Below are positions 35,300 to 47,567 of a stretch of 64,000 nt of DNA, one piece after another. The translations under genes and the position numbers were made by a program. The first letter of the stretch is position 1. Every line of letters begins with the position of its first letter. The notes beneath the pieces are model-generated. The model searched no databases. It was not told the DNA's origin and saw only the letters and a program-made list of their open reading frames with translations. This DNA is from Volvox africanus (taxonomy: Eukaryota; Chlorophyta; Chlorophyceae; Chlamydomonadales; Volvocaceae), in contig BSDZ01000010.1 in assembly GCA_030268105.1 (NCBI GenBank), positions 2,704,001 to 2,768,000 of the forward strand. Direction: 5' to 3'.

Positions 35300-37990
35300 C
35301 AGCTGCCCGCAGTAGTGCTCGGTGGGTCCGGAGTGGATGGAGAAGAGGATCAGCGAAGGGATTAGCAGGAAAGAGGGGTGGCAAAGGGATACAGATGTGG
35401 GATGTTGCCCCTGCAACTTTGTGAGAGAAGAACAGACTTCAGTGGTGGGCGGTTGTGGAGGTGGAACAAGGCCGTAGGGCTGGGGTAGGGCGCTATGTAC
35501 ACATAGGCACTGCAGGATGTGAGGCGAAGCCATGGACGGAGTCGTGAACATAACTTCAGCAGGATTGGCGCAGGGACTGTGGACCTGGTCCTGTGAGATT
35601 CGCAACCGAAATGATGCACGGGACGGCTCGGGATGGGGGCCAGGATAAAACTTTGCTGGTGCTGGGTTGGCGTTTGGAAATGGCATCAAGAGGGGCGGTA
35701 AGTCAACGACTGGAGATGAAGCCGTGAGAAGACTCTTGTTGAGGCCGCATGTATGTGTGGTGTATTGGTTTTCGGAGTGCTGGAGGAAAGCAAGAACGAG
35801 GAGAAGGGTTAATTATGGACCGGTCACGGCAGGGAGGTGCGAATGGGAGGGGGTTACGAGAAGAGTTTGGGGTGGGGTGGGGGGGTTGTTCGTCGCAGGC
35901 ATCTTCTTCAGGAAGCTATTTTGAATGGCAAGCAACTCACATGCGCACGTGGCAGCACCACCGATGGCATCGCATATCCCATATGCCCTGTCCATCAACG
36001 CACTCTGGTCGCTGCACCTCACAATGACATTCAATCCACCTGTGCAAGGCTTGTCATCTAGTTTTCCGCGTTTCCTTGAAATCAGTCAGGCTGTGCCCGT
36101 ACGGTGCTGCGGCCAGGTTGTGTCTTCATGACCGCGTCCTATGGTGATGCGGCAGGTCAGCAGGTCGACGTGCGTGGCACGCGCACTGTGCATTATTATA
36201 TTACAAGTTATTTATTATCCTGAGCGGATGTTGCTCAAGGCTGTCGTTTTATCCAGCAATCCGAGTCAAGTAATGACTGGCCTCGTGACAAGTTGTGGTA
36301 CTTTGGGACAGAGTAAAGACATTCCCGAGACCTCACGTCATGTTATGGGAAGTAAGCGTATGTTTGGAGCATACAGGCTTGGAAGCCCAGACACTGCAAG
36401 AAGAGCCTGGGAATAGCTCGCCTGAGGAAGTTGCCCCTCACCAGTGAAGTCTGACTCTATAAGAGGAGGCCAGGATCACGTCGGTTGGCGACGCAGCAGC
36501 AGAGGACCTATGTATAGGAGGCGGTGTAGGATCAACTTTTTCCTGCTGAATTACAGTGAAGGGTCTGCGATCTGAACTGTCTCTGTGGGGAGCCATGTCT
36601 GCAAGTTGGTAGCTACCTGTGGTCCTGGTACGACGTTGTGGCGCTGCCAACCCCGGGGTCGTTGGAATGTGACTCCGTACGTGCTGAACTGCCGATGCAG
36701 CATTCATTGGTCAGCACAGGCTTCTTACGCACCTCGCTGGCTGGCAGCGTACATATCCACGCAATTCAAGTGAGCAAAATAGAGCGTGTATCCCCAGTAA
36801 ATGAGGTAATAAAGCCAAATGGTCGTCGTATGATACGTCGCAAAGAAACATTTCCTTAAGCCCAGTATGGCAGATTGTGTTGTGATTTCTCCTGTTCAAT
36901 TGCGCTTGACTGAGGCGTATTCGCATGCGAACCCCCTCCCCTGGTGGGTCAGCCAGTCATGTGATAAGCGCGGGTGTGGTTGTGCCAGCAGTGTATTGCA
37001 ACGTCTAGGGTTTTCATACACTTGTCCTATCATGGCTGGTGGGCGCTGGCAGGTACCACCAGCATTGCGTAGTGCCGTACGCCCTGCAAATGCGGTAATG
37101 AATGTTGCTGGGCGTCGAAACCACCGACATTGCCCGTTTTATACCATTTTGGTCCGCCTGGCCGTATATCGTCAAGGAACAACCGGGCCTGCTGCCGTGT
37201 CCATGTCACAGATCGCTGCATTTACGACGGCCATCGGGACAGTGAATATGAATTCCAGGCCATCGGTACATGCATAGTGTGGTCGGCCCCTTACGTGCCC
37301 TACACACAAGAAGGACCGTTTGAAGTGAGATTCCTACTTGCAAATTTGGGCGCCCTTGTGCTTGTAAGAGGAAATCGGCCACCGACAGCGTCCCCCGCAA
37401 CTGCCCACGTATTGCCCAACCGCCTGTCCTTGAACCCCCCCTGTATAAAACTTATCACTTGCAGCCATGATGCATTTCGCGCAAGTACGGCTATCACAAA
37501 GGCTTATGCCGGCTGCAATCGGCAACAAACATTCTGGGGTCAGCAACAAAGTACTGACGACCACTTTACAAGTCCAAGTAACATTGGCAAGAATAATCCG
37601 GGAGACCCTTCGTATTCCATCCCTGATCTGTAGTAACTATTTCGATAATGCAAAATAAATTAATTGTGTGCACCCCAAAATAAATAGCGCATGCTAGTCA
37701 AGTTGGAAGGGGCTCTCTGGTCTCTGAACGTCTTTGCTTCACATCGAAGTAATACCCCCAAAAATTCGGTATAGGCACTCTGGATTGCAAGCGCCTGAAT
37801 GTTGAGAATTATTTCTTTCCTATGCGATGCCCAACATGATGACACCAACGGGTGCATACCGGGCAAGCGCAAGAAGTGAAACTTGCAACATGCTGAGGCG
37901 TCACCTTGATTCCGACTTAAGTTTGATCGTTCGCGCCGGACGACTGGCTGCGACTATTCCAGTGAAGGTTGACGTTTATAGTTAATTTCT
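35300..37990. other. Intergenic region, no convincing gene
   Basis: Several open frames of 60-170 codons occur on both strands (for example 36867-37277 and 37130-37633, plus strand). They lack recognisable domains, and I see no consistent splice pattern. Some may be exons of an unrecognised gene that also includes 38000-38663. Confidence 0.4.
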
Positions 37991-37999
37991 CGGTATTCA

Positions 38000-38663
38000 C
38001 TGGACAGCTCTATTTGAAGGAGCTGCTCCTGGTGTCAATCCTTTATTCATCCCTATCTGTCGTCTGAGGCCGGTTGAACTTCATGACCCATTATGGCGCC
38101 TTTCGATTCAAAGCCGCAATGGACATGCTCTTTCCTTGCATGTTTTGCAACATCCAACAGGTAAACAATAAAGTAGTCGGGTCACGTGCTTGCTTACCTG
38201 CCTACCTACCTGCTTCGTTACATATCGACGGTCGAATGCCTCGGCCTGCTGCGTACCGAACCTTTCTCCCTTTCAGCAGACCCCTTTGTCAGACCCCGCT
38301 TCACGCGGGCGCCGTGGCAATGGCTTCCAGCCGCCGGAGCAGTCCTGCATGAAAAGGTACGATGTGTGGCGGGCTTGGCGAGCTTGTCGCTTGTCATGAA
38401 GGAGAACCCTGGACGGCGGAGCACGCACGCATTTCGGAACATGTGCACGGTGTCTGCTATTGTTAGCTTTTTTGTCTATAGATAGGATGTTCCATGATTA
38501 AAACCAATCCTATCTATCCCAAGTCTGCGATGGGGAAACCGTTTGAAGCCGGGTACCGTATTCCTACGTATGTATGTACGTCTGATACTTCCTCTCGTCG
38601 TTCAGGAGCCCCCAACCACCACCTCTCGAAGGGGCCATGCGTTCCCACCTCGACCAAATACAG
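38000..38663 (+). CDS. Possible exons of an unrecognised gene
   Basis: Three short open segments bounded by splice-like signals: about 38000-38158 (…LRPVELHDPLWRLSIQSRNG, followed by GTAAAC), 38279-38355 (ADPFVRPRFTRAPWQW… before GTACGA) and 38605-38663 (EPPTTTSRRGHAFPPRP before GTAAGC). No family is recognised. They could be the 5' part of the glutamine-rich gene at 40227-41856, in which case the LTR pair at 39251-39740 would sit in an intron. Confidence 0.25.
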
Positions 38664-38919
38664 TAAGCGCGGGCGTCAGCCATTATTACTGCTCCTTTCA
38701 AAAGCTGTGGATGTAATTATTGAGGTTAATCGAGCACTCGACTAGTAAACACGGATGCAAAGCAATCTAAAGCTTTGCCCGCTTTCAACCAATCTCAAAG
38801 TCCCTCAAACGTGTTATTAATAATCTTATTACGGGTATCCTTGTGTGCTGCCTGGAACACGTAATTTTTCGTAACAGGAATGCAACAGGAATGCCTTCTA
38901 TTTTTCTAGCACTGCCAGA

Positions 38920-39223
38920 AAGTTAAAATCATTTAAGGCCAAGCTGACTTCCAAACAGCTTTCCTTCTCTAAGCTTGTATGTAGCAATAGAATATTTTGC
39001 TTTTGTTACACAACGTTTCGGATCCGTATAAAAAAATTCAAACCACATCAACAGCAACTATTACTTGAAAACGAAGACAGAATAAAAGAGGATCCTTCTG
39101 AAACACCATCATTAATGATAATTGATGGTGTAAAAGGACATATGAATGTTGTTGATATATTATTTACCGATAGAAAGATCAATTTCATGTATCCGTACCG
39201 AGTTTTTGCAGTATATCACTTGC
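38920..39223 (+). pseudogene. AT-rich fragment, possibly UvrC-like
   Basis: An AT-rich open frame encodes FKPHQQQLLLENEDRIKED followed by PSLMIIDGVKGHMNVVDILF. The second part resembles the 'P.LiliDGGKGQlnaa..vl' core of the C-terminal endonuclease domain of bacterial UvrC, with changed residues (GVKGH for GGKGQ). It breaks off just before the LTR at 39251. Base composition is very unlike the neighbouring algal exons and also lower in GC than the purL/bamD fragments, so a different donor is possible. The similarity is short and the call tentative. Confidence 0.25.
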
Positions 39224-39250
39224 GGTGTGTATGTGTCGGTCGTCAGGAAG

Positions 39251-39740
39251 TATTGAGTTTCGGCCTGACTTCCTTACGTTACGATCCATTTGGTATTCCT
39301 TGCAAGACATGGGTCTTGCCTGATTAGGCTATTGCGAGGCCCGTTACGTTTGGTCTTCTGGTCAGGAGGTCCTAAGTACATGCCTGATCAGTGCGCCCAC
39401 CTGGTACGACACTCGCGTTCGTGAGTATATCTTTGGCGAGGTTTCATACCTCGACAGCTGATTGTAACATACCGTTGCTTGCTTGAGACTTATCTGTCTT
39501 GTCTCTTAATAGGCTTAGGCACGGTGCAGCTCATGAGTGGGTATAGCACGTAATCCTGGTGCTTCGACAACTTGTGGACATCTTCAATGCACGCGTCGAT
39601 CAGGCATGTACTTAGGACCTCCTGACCAGAAGACCAAACGTAACGGGCTTCGCAATAGCCTAATCAGGCAAGACCCATGTCTTGCTAGGAATACCAAACG
39701 GTAGGACCGTAACCTAAGGAGTTCAGGCCGAAACTCAATA
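39251..39740. mobile_element. Copia-family LTRs in fold-back arrangement
   Basis: 39251-39389 (plus orientation) begins TATTGAGTTTCGGCCTGA and is repeated in reverse complement at 39598-39740, which ends TCAGGCCGAAACTCAATA; the arms are about 90% identical over about 140 bp. The spacer 39390-39590 continues the first LTR: it matches the 3' half of the 2272-2699 LTR (words such as CGTTGCTTGCTTGAGACTT and TGTCTCTTAATAGGCTT). So there is a nearly complete solo LTR of a relative of the Copia element, followed by the inverted start of another copy. No internal coding sequence remains. Confidence 0.85.
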
Positions 39741-40226
39741 GAAGATATGTATTTTTATTGGCGGAATTTTAGGTGCAATTCTTTCTGTACTTAGGATATA
39801 TATATATATATGTATATGAAATAATGGTCTGTATTATAATAATTTTTAGCACTTTAGGAGGATTTGCCGCTCTCCGGTTTAGCTATAGCTATGGCTTTTG
39901 GCACTACTTGCCAAAGAAATTACTGACATTCTAGTTGAGATAAGTTTGTCCAAGCTTAGCATAATATGAAACTTTGGTATATATCATAAGTAAAGGTCAT
40001 CCTTCAGAATATTATCAGATAAGTTTCTTACTAATCTTAATTGGGCACGCGTTACTTATACTCTACGTACTCTGCAGCTCACATGCGTGTGCGTTAACAC
40101 TTCCTGCTGCTGCTGGGTGCTATTCGTGGCTAGCTATCACCCAGCAGTGCTAGGTGCGCCGTGCCTTGCTTCCGACCTAGCTGCGCTCTATTTGCCACTA
40201 TGTCATCATTTGATGCTGAGTTTCAG
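39741..40226. other. AT-rich spacer
   Basis: Contains a (TA)n run near 39800-39812 and AT-rich sequence with short frames only. No gene recognised. Confidence 0.5.
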
Positions 40227-41856
40227 GTCCACTTGTCAATCTGGAGCACCGCAAGCAGCACGAACGTCGTCGTTGGGACCAGGCACGTCGACATCTGTGC
40301 CCACTGACTCCGATGGAATAGTTATGCAGCATCAGGTAACCCGGTGTATGTACGCGTGTTGATTAGATTGGCTGGAACCACCGTCCATCATGGGTGAACA
40401 ACGATTATGTACAATTGTCACGAGTGCAAGGAGGAGAGACAGATGTAATTAAAGGGACAAAGTGAGTGAAGCCGTACACAATGCCTTGCATGTTGTCATA
40501 GGCGACAAAATTTAGCAGAAGTCCAGGCGAATTGTAATTGTAATTCACTGGCAGGTATCTAGTTGGTGGAGATTTTCACTCGCTCCATCCTGCCCAACTA
40601 CCAAGCCGATTCCCACGACACATACGTACATACTGATTGAATGCTTGCTTCCTGTTGCAATTGGGTACAATGGTTTGAAGTTATGGGTGCAGCCTGTATC
40701 AGTAGTCAGCACGCCTTCTCCACAGCAGGCGGCGACATGGCAGCCATCGGCACCTGATACCGCAATCAACGATGCAGGCGAAGGCAATCACCCTCTGATA
40801 ACACCCCTCGATTTGGCTACTGTTGTAGCAATGGAGGGGGGTGGGGATATCAAAATTCGATCACGCGGTCAGTCACCGCAAGGCAAACGTGATGCCGTTA
40901 CCCATGCCAAAGAGGCATCGGAGCTCAGCAGCAGCTATGAAAGCCATTCAGAAGATGGAGCCGATGAAGGCATCCCACAGGTAGAAGCAGCATTCACGGC
41001 CCTGGCCGGAAATGTGCGGGACAATGCCCTGTATGGAGATGCGGCCAACCAGGACACCGCCGCTGACTGCAACCCAGATGACCACAGACATGGGGATCTC
41101 CATGGCAGGGGCGTGACTAGTTTGTACGGCAATGATCTGTACGAGCCCCATGACTGCGTTTCAGGATGGGACACCAACACAGCAAATACAGCTGCCCTAA
41201 CTGGCAGCAGTGTGCCAAAGAACAAGGTACAGAAACAGCAGCAGTTGCGACGGCTTCAACAACAACAGCAGCAGCAGCAACGCCAACAGCATAACCAACA
41301 ACAGGAGCGGCTGCAGCAACTGCAGCTACATCTACAACTAGAGCGGCAGCGAAAGCGGGTGCAGCTGCAGCTGCAGCAGCAGCAACTGCGGCTAGAGATA
41401 CAACAACAGCTGCAACAATTGAAGCAGCAAAAACAGCGGAGGCGGCAGCGAAAGCACCTGTACCACCAGCATTTGCAGCAGCAAAAACGAGGAACAGGAC
41501 AAGAGCACGAGCAACAAGGTCTTGCTGCTGGCAAGGTCATGTTCCTCGAACGTCGGCAACCGCAGCAGCGAGAACAGCAGCAAACGCCAAAGCCAAAGCA
41601 GCAGTGTCAGCAGCAACAGCAGGCTTGCGAGTTCCTGAAGCGTCGGCGGCCACAATATACCAGCAATGTTCCAAATGATACGAGAAAGCCACTTCGGCAG
41701 CAGTTTATGTGGTCTACCATGTCATCTCGTGCCAAATTTCCTAAATTTGCTCAATTCAAATTGAAGGAAAGGGGGCCAATTGAACTCCATCATTTCTACA
41801 TGGGGAGCTTCCAGGTTAAGTCCTATCGCTGCCTGAACCTTCGAGGCTCCATTTAG
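40227..41856 (+). CDS. Glutamine-rich protein (hypothetical)
   Basis: A probable exon at 40227-40335 (Ser/Thr-rich, ending before GTAACC) leads to a large terminal exon, open from about 40645 to the TAG at 41856 (about 400 codons). The exon encodes an acidic Asp/Ser/Ala-rich half, then from 41225 a long Gln-rich stretch with Arg and Leu spaced through it (LQLQQQQLRLEIQQQLQQLK type), which may form a coiled coil. The last 60 residues are more ordinary, with FKLKERGPIELHHFYMG. No enzymatic domain is seen. Such Q-rich regions are common in volvocine regulatory proteins. The true start is not determined; the conventional ATG at 40831 is one option. Confidence 0.5.
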
Positions 41857-42459
41857 CGTATGCGTATATATCTATTGCGCGAGCGACTGCGACGCACGTC
41901 TGTTTTTGTGGAACCATTCACCATTGGTTGCACCGGCAGCAAGTGTGGCGATTAAGGGGTCGCTGGCACGCACGCACACGTGGCAATCCTACTTGACTTC
42001 GTCGCACTGTAGGTGATGCGTCGCCAAAGCTCGATGTGGCTTGGTTTGTAGCTATCTAACTGGCGAAGGAATGAAGGGAGCGAGCTATCTCCATCTAGAT
42101 AGATTGCATGAGATATTTAGGGACGAGATTACTGTCAGTACTCTACCTATGTGCTGCCTGTCCCCAAGCTTACTTGCGTGCACCACGCGCCGGCAGGCCA
42201 ACAACGAACATCCAACGACAGCTGTAGAACACATGTATGCTCAATCCCAGGGAATGTGTCTCGATTTGTCCATGACGGAATGGATTAATGGGGGAATACT
42301 TCGTTTATCGTGCATACATGTATGCATCTTAACGGACCTACGTTTGTGCGTGGACATCTTTTGTATCTACTCCATGCACGGGATGGAATTGGCTAGATAA
42401 CTGCAAATGTATTCATTGGAATTAGTAATTAATTGTAAGTAACTGTGCAAGCCCCTGTA
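41857..42459. other. 3' UTR / intergenic
   Basis: No coding exon recognised; includes the candidate poly(A) signal at 42434. Confidence 0.5.
42434..42438 (+). promoter_or_regulatory. Candidate TGTAA polyadenylation signal
   Basis: TGTAA about 580 bp after the glutamine-rich gene's stop codon, in AT-rich sequence. Weak on its own. Confidence 0.3.
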
Positions 42460-42968
42460 TTGTATAATTGAGGCAGGTGTACCCAACAGAGAGAACAAGA
42501 GGTTACTCGTCTTGATTATGATCGAGACAAGCAATAATACCTTTAGGAGGAAGCTAAGGACACTTTATTTCTTACGCATATCATCAACCTCTATCTTGCC
42601 TCAGAGTTCATTTTGCGCCAAGCATTTATCATTTCCTTCTAATTAATGACACTACTTTCAATATAAGTTAAAATGGCTTTAACATCCCTATCAAGAGTAA
42701 TAGGCTTGAACATTGCTCGGGTACCTGCGTATTCACTTAGTGTTTTCGCATTATGGACAGCTATTACCGGAGTAAACAGGCTACTAGTATGCTTGCTTTC
42801 TCTGGCTTTTAGTAAATCTTTAAAATCACCTTTTCTATTAGACTTGTACGACATTCTTCGGTGGTTCCGGAGTGTTATCGCGGCAGCCTTGTCTTGTAAT
42901 TGCCTATTTCGTTTTCGTGTGATCGCTGGTTCAAATAACCTGAATGTATTATAAGGAAATGTGCACAA
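42460..42968 (-). pseudogene. AT-rich orphan reading frame, possibly foreign
   Basis: The minus strand is open for about 109 codons from 42968 to 42639. After the stop, the same frame continues with protein-like sequence (KEMINAWRKMNSEA), another stop, then more, as expected of a decayed gene. The peptide is Lys/Arg-rich (MSYKSNRKGDFKDLLKARES) and ends DRDVKAILTYIESSVIN. I do not recognise it. Low GC and absence of introns set it apart from the flanking algal genes, as for the fragment at 38920. Confidence 0.3.
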
Positions 42969-43070
42969 TTATAGGACCTTTTTGCATCTATCTGCAGCTG
43001 CGGAACTGTGTCCGAAACTTGGCCTGAAAAAGAGTTTGAATTTATTTATATTTGAATCGTATTTAAATTG

Positions 43071-46000
43071 ATGTCTGGAACGGAAGGGGTATCACCAAAA
43101 GAGTGGCAACAGGGCGGCGCTCTCGTTGCCAACGAAGAGGCCGAGCTGGCAAATTTACATGCGCAGCTCTACGGTGATGATCGACACGAGGATGGTAGTA
43201 GCGAAGATTCTGCGGGCGGAACAGTGCAGGTGTGTCGCGTCGTCGAACGACACACTGTCATAATTTAATATTAGAACAGTAAGGTTTCACAAGCCTGAGG
43301 TTATGTTGCGTTAACATCATTTTTTTGAGGAGCACGAAACTAGGTTGTCATAAAACCTCCAGGTAATGCGGACTAATCAGAGTTCTGGGATCAAGCATAT
43401 GCTTATAGGATTCGGTTGGCCATTGTCTTTGCGCAAACCATCATATTGGGAAACGTGGCACTTTGATCTGATGATGCGCCGGGGAAAATTTATGCGTGCA
43501 GTAACTCCACGTCGTATGGGTTTTCCTCTGAGGCACTGGGGTATGCAAAATGTTTCTTCATTACTTCAACCTATTGTTTCCAGATGGATATGTGGCCCAC
43601 ACCCTTATGAGACCTGGCGCATCGACGGTCCCGGAGTCATCCTGCCCCATTAGCTTGGCAAACACTATCCCGGTGATGGGAAACCTGCTCGTCCAATCAT
43701 ATCCTAATATTGCGCAGGAATCCTTGTTCCTGATGTAAGGAGTCGGTCTGGGCAAGGCGTCGCACATTTCATATGAGGACCTAATGCTTTGGCCGCGGCT
43801 TCTCCAGCTTGCTTTTTGCCTTCATCGCTGTCCTCCTGCCCACTTTAGGGAGGTTCGTTGGAGGCTGCTGGAGAACTCCGCCTTACAAAAAACCAGATGA
43901 AGAAGAGGGCGCGGCTGGAGAGGTGAGATGGGGTTTGTCCAAAGTCCAGGACGGGCTCATAAATGCCTGCGGTGCGCCCTGCCAACTTAGGCATGCTTGA
44001 GTAGTTGAAGGGTTGGCGTGGCTGTGAGGGTATAGTGACGCTGGATGCACATATCTGAACGCAACCGTTAAGGGGAATGTCAGCCCGTCCGTCTCCTTGC
44101 CCGGTCCCCCTCCTAATCCCCCGCTGGTCCTTCCCACCTTTCATCAGGACTTTGGCCAAGCGGGCAGAGTGTCGCCAGCGTGAGAAGGCCGCCAAGGCGC
44201 AGCGGCGGGCGGAGGTCTTAGCGCGCCAGGCAGCAGAGCTTGCGGCGATGACGGAGGAAGAGAAGGAGGCGTTAAGGAAGCAAAAGCAGGTAAGGACATC
44301 AGGGGAGCCTGAGTTAATCGGATGGCCAAGCGATAGTGTAGATTGGACAGCAGGGCCGAGGAACAGTGGGTATGCTGGGTCTCGGCACTTTGCCAGTCAG
44401 ATAAGACAGGGTGCCCGAGATGTGCCTGAGCTATATAGGAGTCGGACAGCTGCGTGAGCGGAACGGGTTGCACAGGTCTACAGAGGAGGCTATCTCGTCA
44501 GGTCAGACCAACAGCGTCAGAGCGTTGCCCCACTGTCGGCATGTAAACCTGCATCCGGAATGATGTCGGTTTGTTTGCGCCGTGGAAATGATCTTGTTGA
44601 GAATGATCGGAGTACAGCGGGACCGGGCGCATTCCTCTCTAATACATCTCAATTTTGCCGTCAATATTCAGTATCAGCTTCTGGATTGCTCTGCATTCCA
44701 TCGGCGGCAAGGATACTGATGTGACTGCCGGCCTCGGTGTGTGTTTGCAGGAACGGTTAGACGCTTTTAGGGACCAGGAACGGCAACTCAAGCAGCGGCT
44801 AATGCAGGTGGATATCGGCGGTATGCGTGGATGGGTGGAGTTTTCCAGCTTCCCGTCCGCATCCATCCATGCGCCATTTACCCCCCCCCCCTTTGCCATA
44901 TTATCATCTTGCCCTGTCGCCATGTTGCGTATCTGGCCCGCCGCCCAGTTTCCTCTGATCAGTCATAGCCAGTTCGCTATGGTCCACTCGAGTCCCTGCG
45001 TATCCGGCATCTGGGGCCCCGCCCCTGCTGTTATCAGCTGCAACGTACCCGCCCGGGACAGGCTCATGTGGCACACGATGGCTATAGCGGGTCCGATTCC
45101 TGGCTCGGACTCGGACATAACGACAGCATCGCAGCATCGTTTTGGCCTTAACGATGTATTGTATGATGTATAGTATAGGGTTTCCTTTCCGCCATTGCCA
45201 TTCCATCTACAAGGTATTTGCGCATCACTTTAATCAGGAGGAATCCGAGTCCAAAATTGGACCGATACAAACTGACCTGGCAACCTAGATCTCGCCATAT
45301 CTAGTCCGACGCTACTACGCCCTTGGATCCTTTTTTAAACTCAAGTCCATAGATGGCGGCCCGCGCATTATCATCGACCTGGACTTTGAGAAGTACATGA
45401 CTGAAAACGACATTCGGCACCTGGTCAAGCAGCTAGGTTTCTCATATGCGGCCAACAAGCAGGTGGAGCGGCCGGTGCACATGATGCTTACCAGCTTTAA
45501 GGACGGAGTGGCGGCTGTAGCTAATAAGATGATCTCAGGTGAGGCGGCAAGGCGGGCTTGGTAAGGATGTCAATCACCCGTTGTCTTGCTGGCTCTTTTT
45601 TAATCCTCATCCTGAGCTCCTTATGTTCCCGAAGACTGCTCAAGAGAGGTACGGTTTTGCTTGTTGTTAACGCGACGTACAGGCATGAACAACTGGTTCA
45701 TCACCCGCACCGAAGAGCACTACTCTGAATTGTTCCCCAGCCCAGAGGATAAGGCCCGCCTGGTGTACCTGACCGCGGACGCGGAACAGGAACTGGACGA
45801 GCTTGACGAGAACCAGGTGTATATAATTGGAGGTTTAGTGGATCACAACAGGTGGGTGCGATATCAGGAACTTGAAGCGACGACTAAATGAGCATGGTTA
45901 TAGCCTGTGGAGCGCCCGGGCCGAAAGTTACGGAAAATCCCAATATTTAAGCAGCTTTCGAGGCTAGGGCGGGATATGGGTAGAACGGGCAGTAACTAAA

Positions 46001-46825
46001 TGCCAGTCAGCAGGCAAACCGCTGGAGGAATCCGGGGACGATGGAGCTGGGGCTTTGAGGCTGAATGCCGTCTCTGGCCGTTGGGGGCGTTTAAGGGCGC
46101 ATGAAGAGCACATGGGTCTCGCCCTCATTTCCGATGCCGCTTATATCTGCCCGTGGTCTACAGAGCTGATAGCCTGAAGCTATTGCATCCTGGCGCTGAC
46201 CCGGCAGTGCGGAGTTGTCGCGCTAGTGCATTTTGCATTCAACCCCGCGCCCCCTCCACATTCACACCCCGAACACTCTGACCTTTCTGCTAGGCACAAG
46301 GGGTTGTGTGAGAGGCTCGCCAAGGCTTCCGGCATTACCACTGCACGGCTGCCCATTAGCCGCTATGTGCAGCTGTCAAGCCGCGAAGTCTTGACAGTCA
46401 ATCACGTGTTCCAGATCCTCGTGGAATACTATGCACACCGGGACTGGGCCAGCGCCCTTGACTTCGTGATGCCCAAGAGGAAGCGAGCCGATTTCTCCAA
46501 GGTGCCACAGCATGAGCAGGAGGAGCAGAAGCAGGACGCGGAGACTGGGGACTCGATGGCCGATCTAGCAGAGGCAGGGGTTAGGGAAGCGCCCGCTCCG
46601 GAAGCTGTACCGGTCGATGCCGTGAATTCTGAGGCATCTCCAACGGCGGTGAATGGCACGGTGAAAGAGGCCACGGCATCTGCCATGGCTGAAGGAACGG
46701 GCAAAAGTAAGGAGGCAAGGAAAGCGGTCCCAGGCGACGTGGGGAACGTGTTGGGGACTGAGGAGCACAGTGCAGGTAGAGGCTTAAAGCGGAAAGCGGA
46801 CGATGTACCAGTGCCTGCGGAATGA
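43071..46825 (+). CDS. TRM10: tRNA (guanine-9-N1)-methyltransferase, TRM10 family
   Basis: SPOUT-fold enzyme that uses S-adenosylmethionine to methylate N1 of G9 in tRNAs. Exons with consistent phase: 43071-43229, 43849-43922, 44148-44289, 44751-44807, about 45289-45538, 45683-45851 and 46294-46825. The N-terminus is acidic. Next come LTKNQMKKRARLER and a Lys/Arg/Glu-rich helix, the usual basic RNA-contacting leader. The catalytic domain begins GGPRIIIDLDFEKYMTENDI and continues with KQLGFSYAANKQVERPVHMM, VYLTADAEQELDELDENQVY and the hallmark IIGGLVDHNR-HKGLC, which spans an intron, then LPISRY and LTVNHVFQILVEYY. A 120-residue acidic/Ala-rich tail with no domain follows. The catalytic-type Asp of the DHNR motif is present. 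The gene looks intact. Confidence 0.93.
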
Positions 46826-47567
46826 GCAGCGAGTTTTCACGAACGTGCTCGGATGCGAAACTGGGGCCATCGCTTGTCGGCGGAACCGACATCAGCAGAT
46901 CTTATGAGGATAGACTTCCATGCAGGATTTGAACTTAAACAGATAGCAAGCGCATAGACGAAAAGTTGGTTTAACCACACGTATTCGGCCTGTGGAGGTT
47001 ATGTTTTCTTGAGCGTTGGTAATGGGTTATGTTCAATGCCTTCAAATGATGAGCAATCTATACGATATTGAAAGTTACCCTACGATAATGACAGTTAGAC
47101 AAGGAGAATTTAAGCATTTGAGCCAGAATTAAGGAGATTATGGTTGATTAAATAGGAGTTTAAGGTCCTATCGAGAAATACAGCCATAGCATGAGCACCT
47201 TTGAGATCTACCTACATATTGAAGACGTGATCACTTGGTGTCACCGAAACCCCTTTCGGAGCGAATCATCGCCTTCCTACTGACGGATACCAAGACGACA
47301 GATGAAGGCTAATCGTGGAAACCGGTCATGTCGAAATATTATCTTAATGAATTTGGCATGGAAAGCTTCACACATGGAAATGTCACGTTCGAGGGGATTC
47401 CACGTGGTTCTTGGTATGGTAAGAGGGCGCTTAATACCTACCTACAGTAGTGGCTTCCTATCAGTTATTCTTTTCTGTGAGTATTCAAACGATCGGTCTC
47501 TCAAAAGCTGAGGACTGGAGGTTAAGGGCGGCGTGTGAGCGGCGTGAACGGAATCGCGGACGGAGGA
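46826..47567. other. Intergenic region between TRM10 and the CTL gene
   Basis: TRM10 3' UTR and promoter of the next gene; no exon recognised. Confidence 0.6.

Noticed and set aside
41256..41655. Cys-rich and Leu-rich frames on the minus strand
   Set aside because: Antisense of the CAG-rich glutamine stretch.
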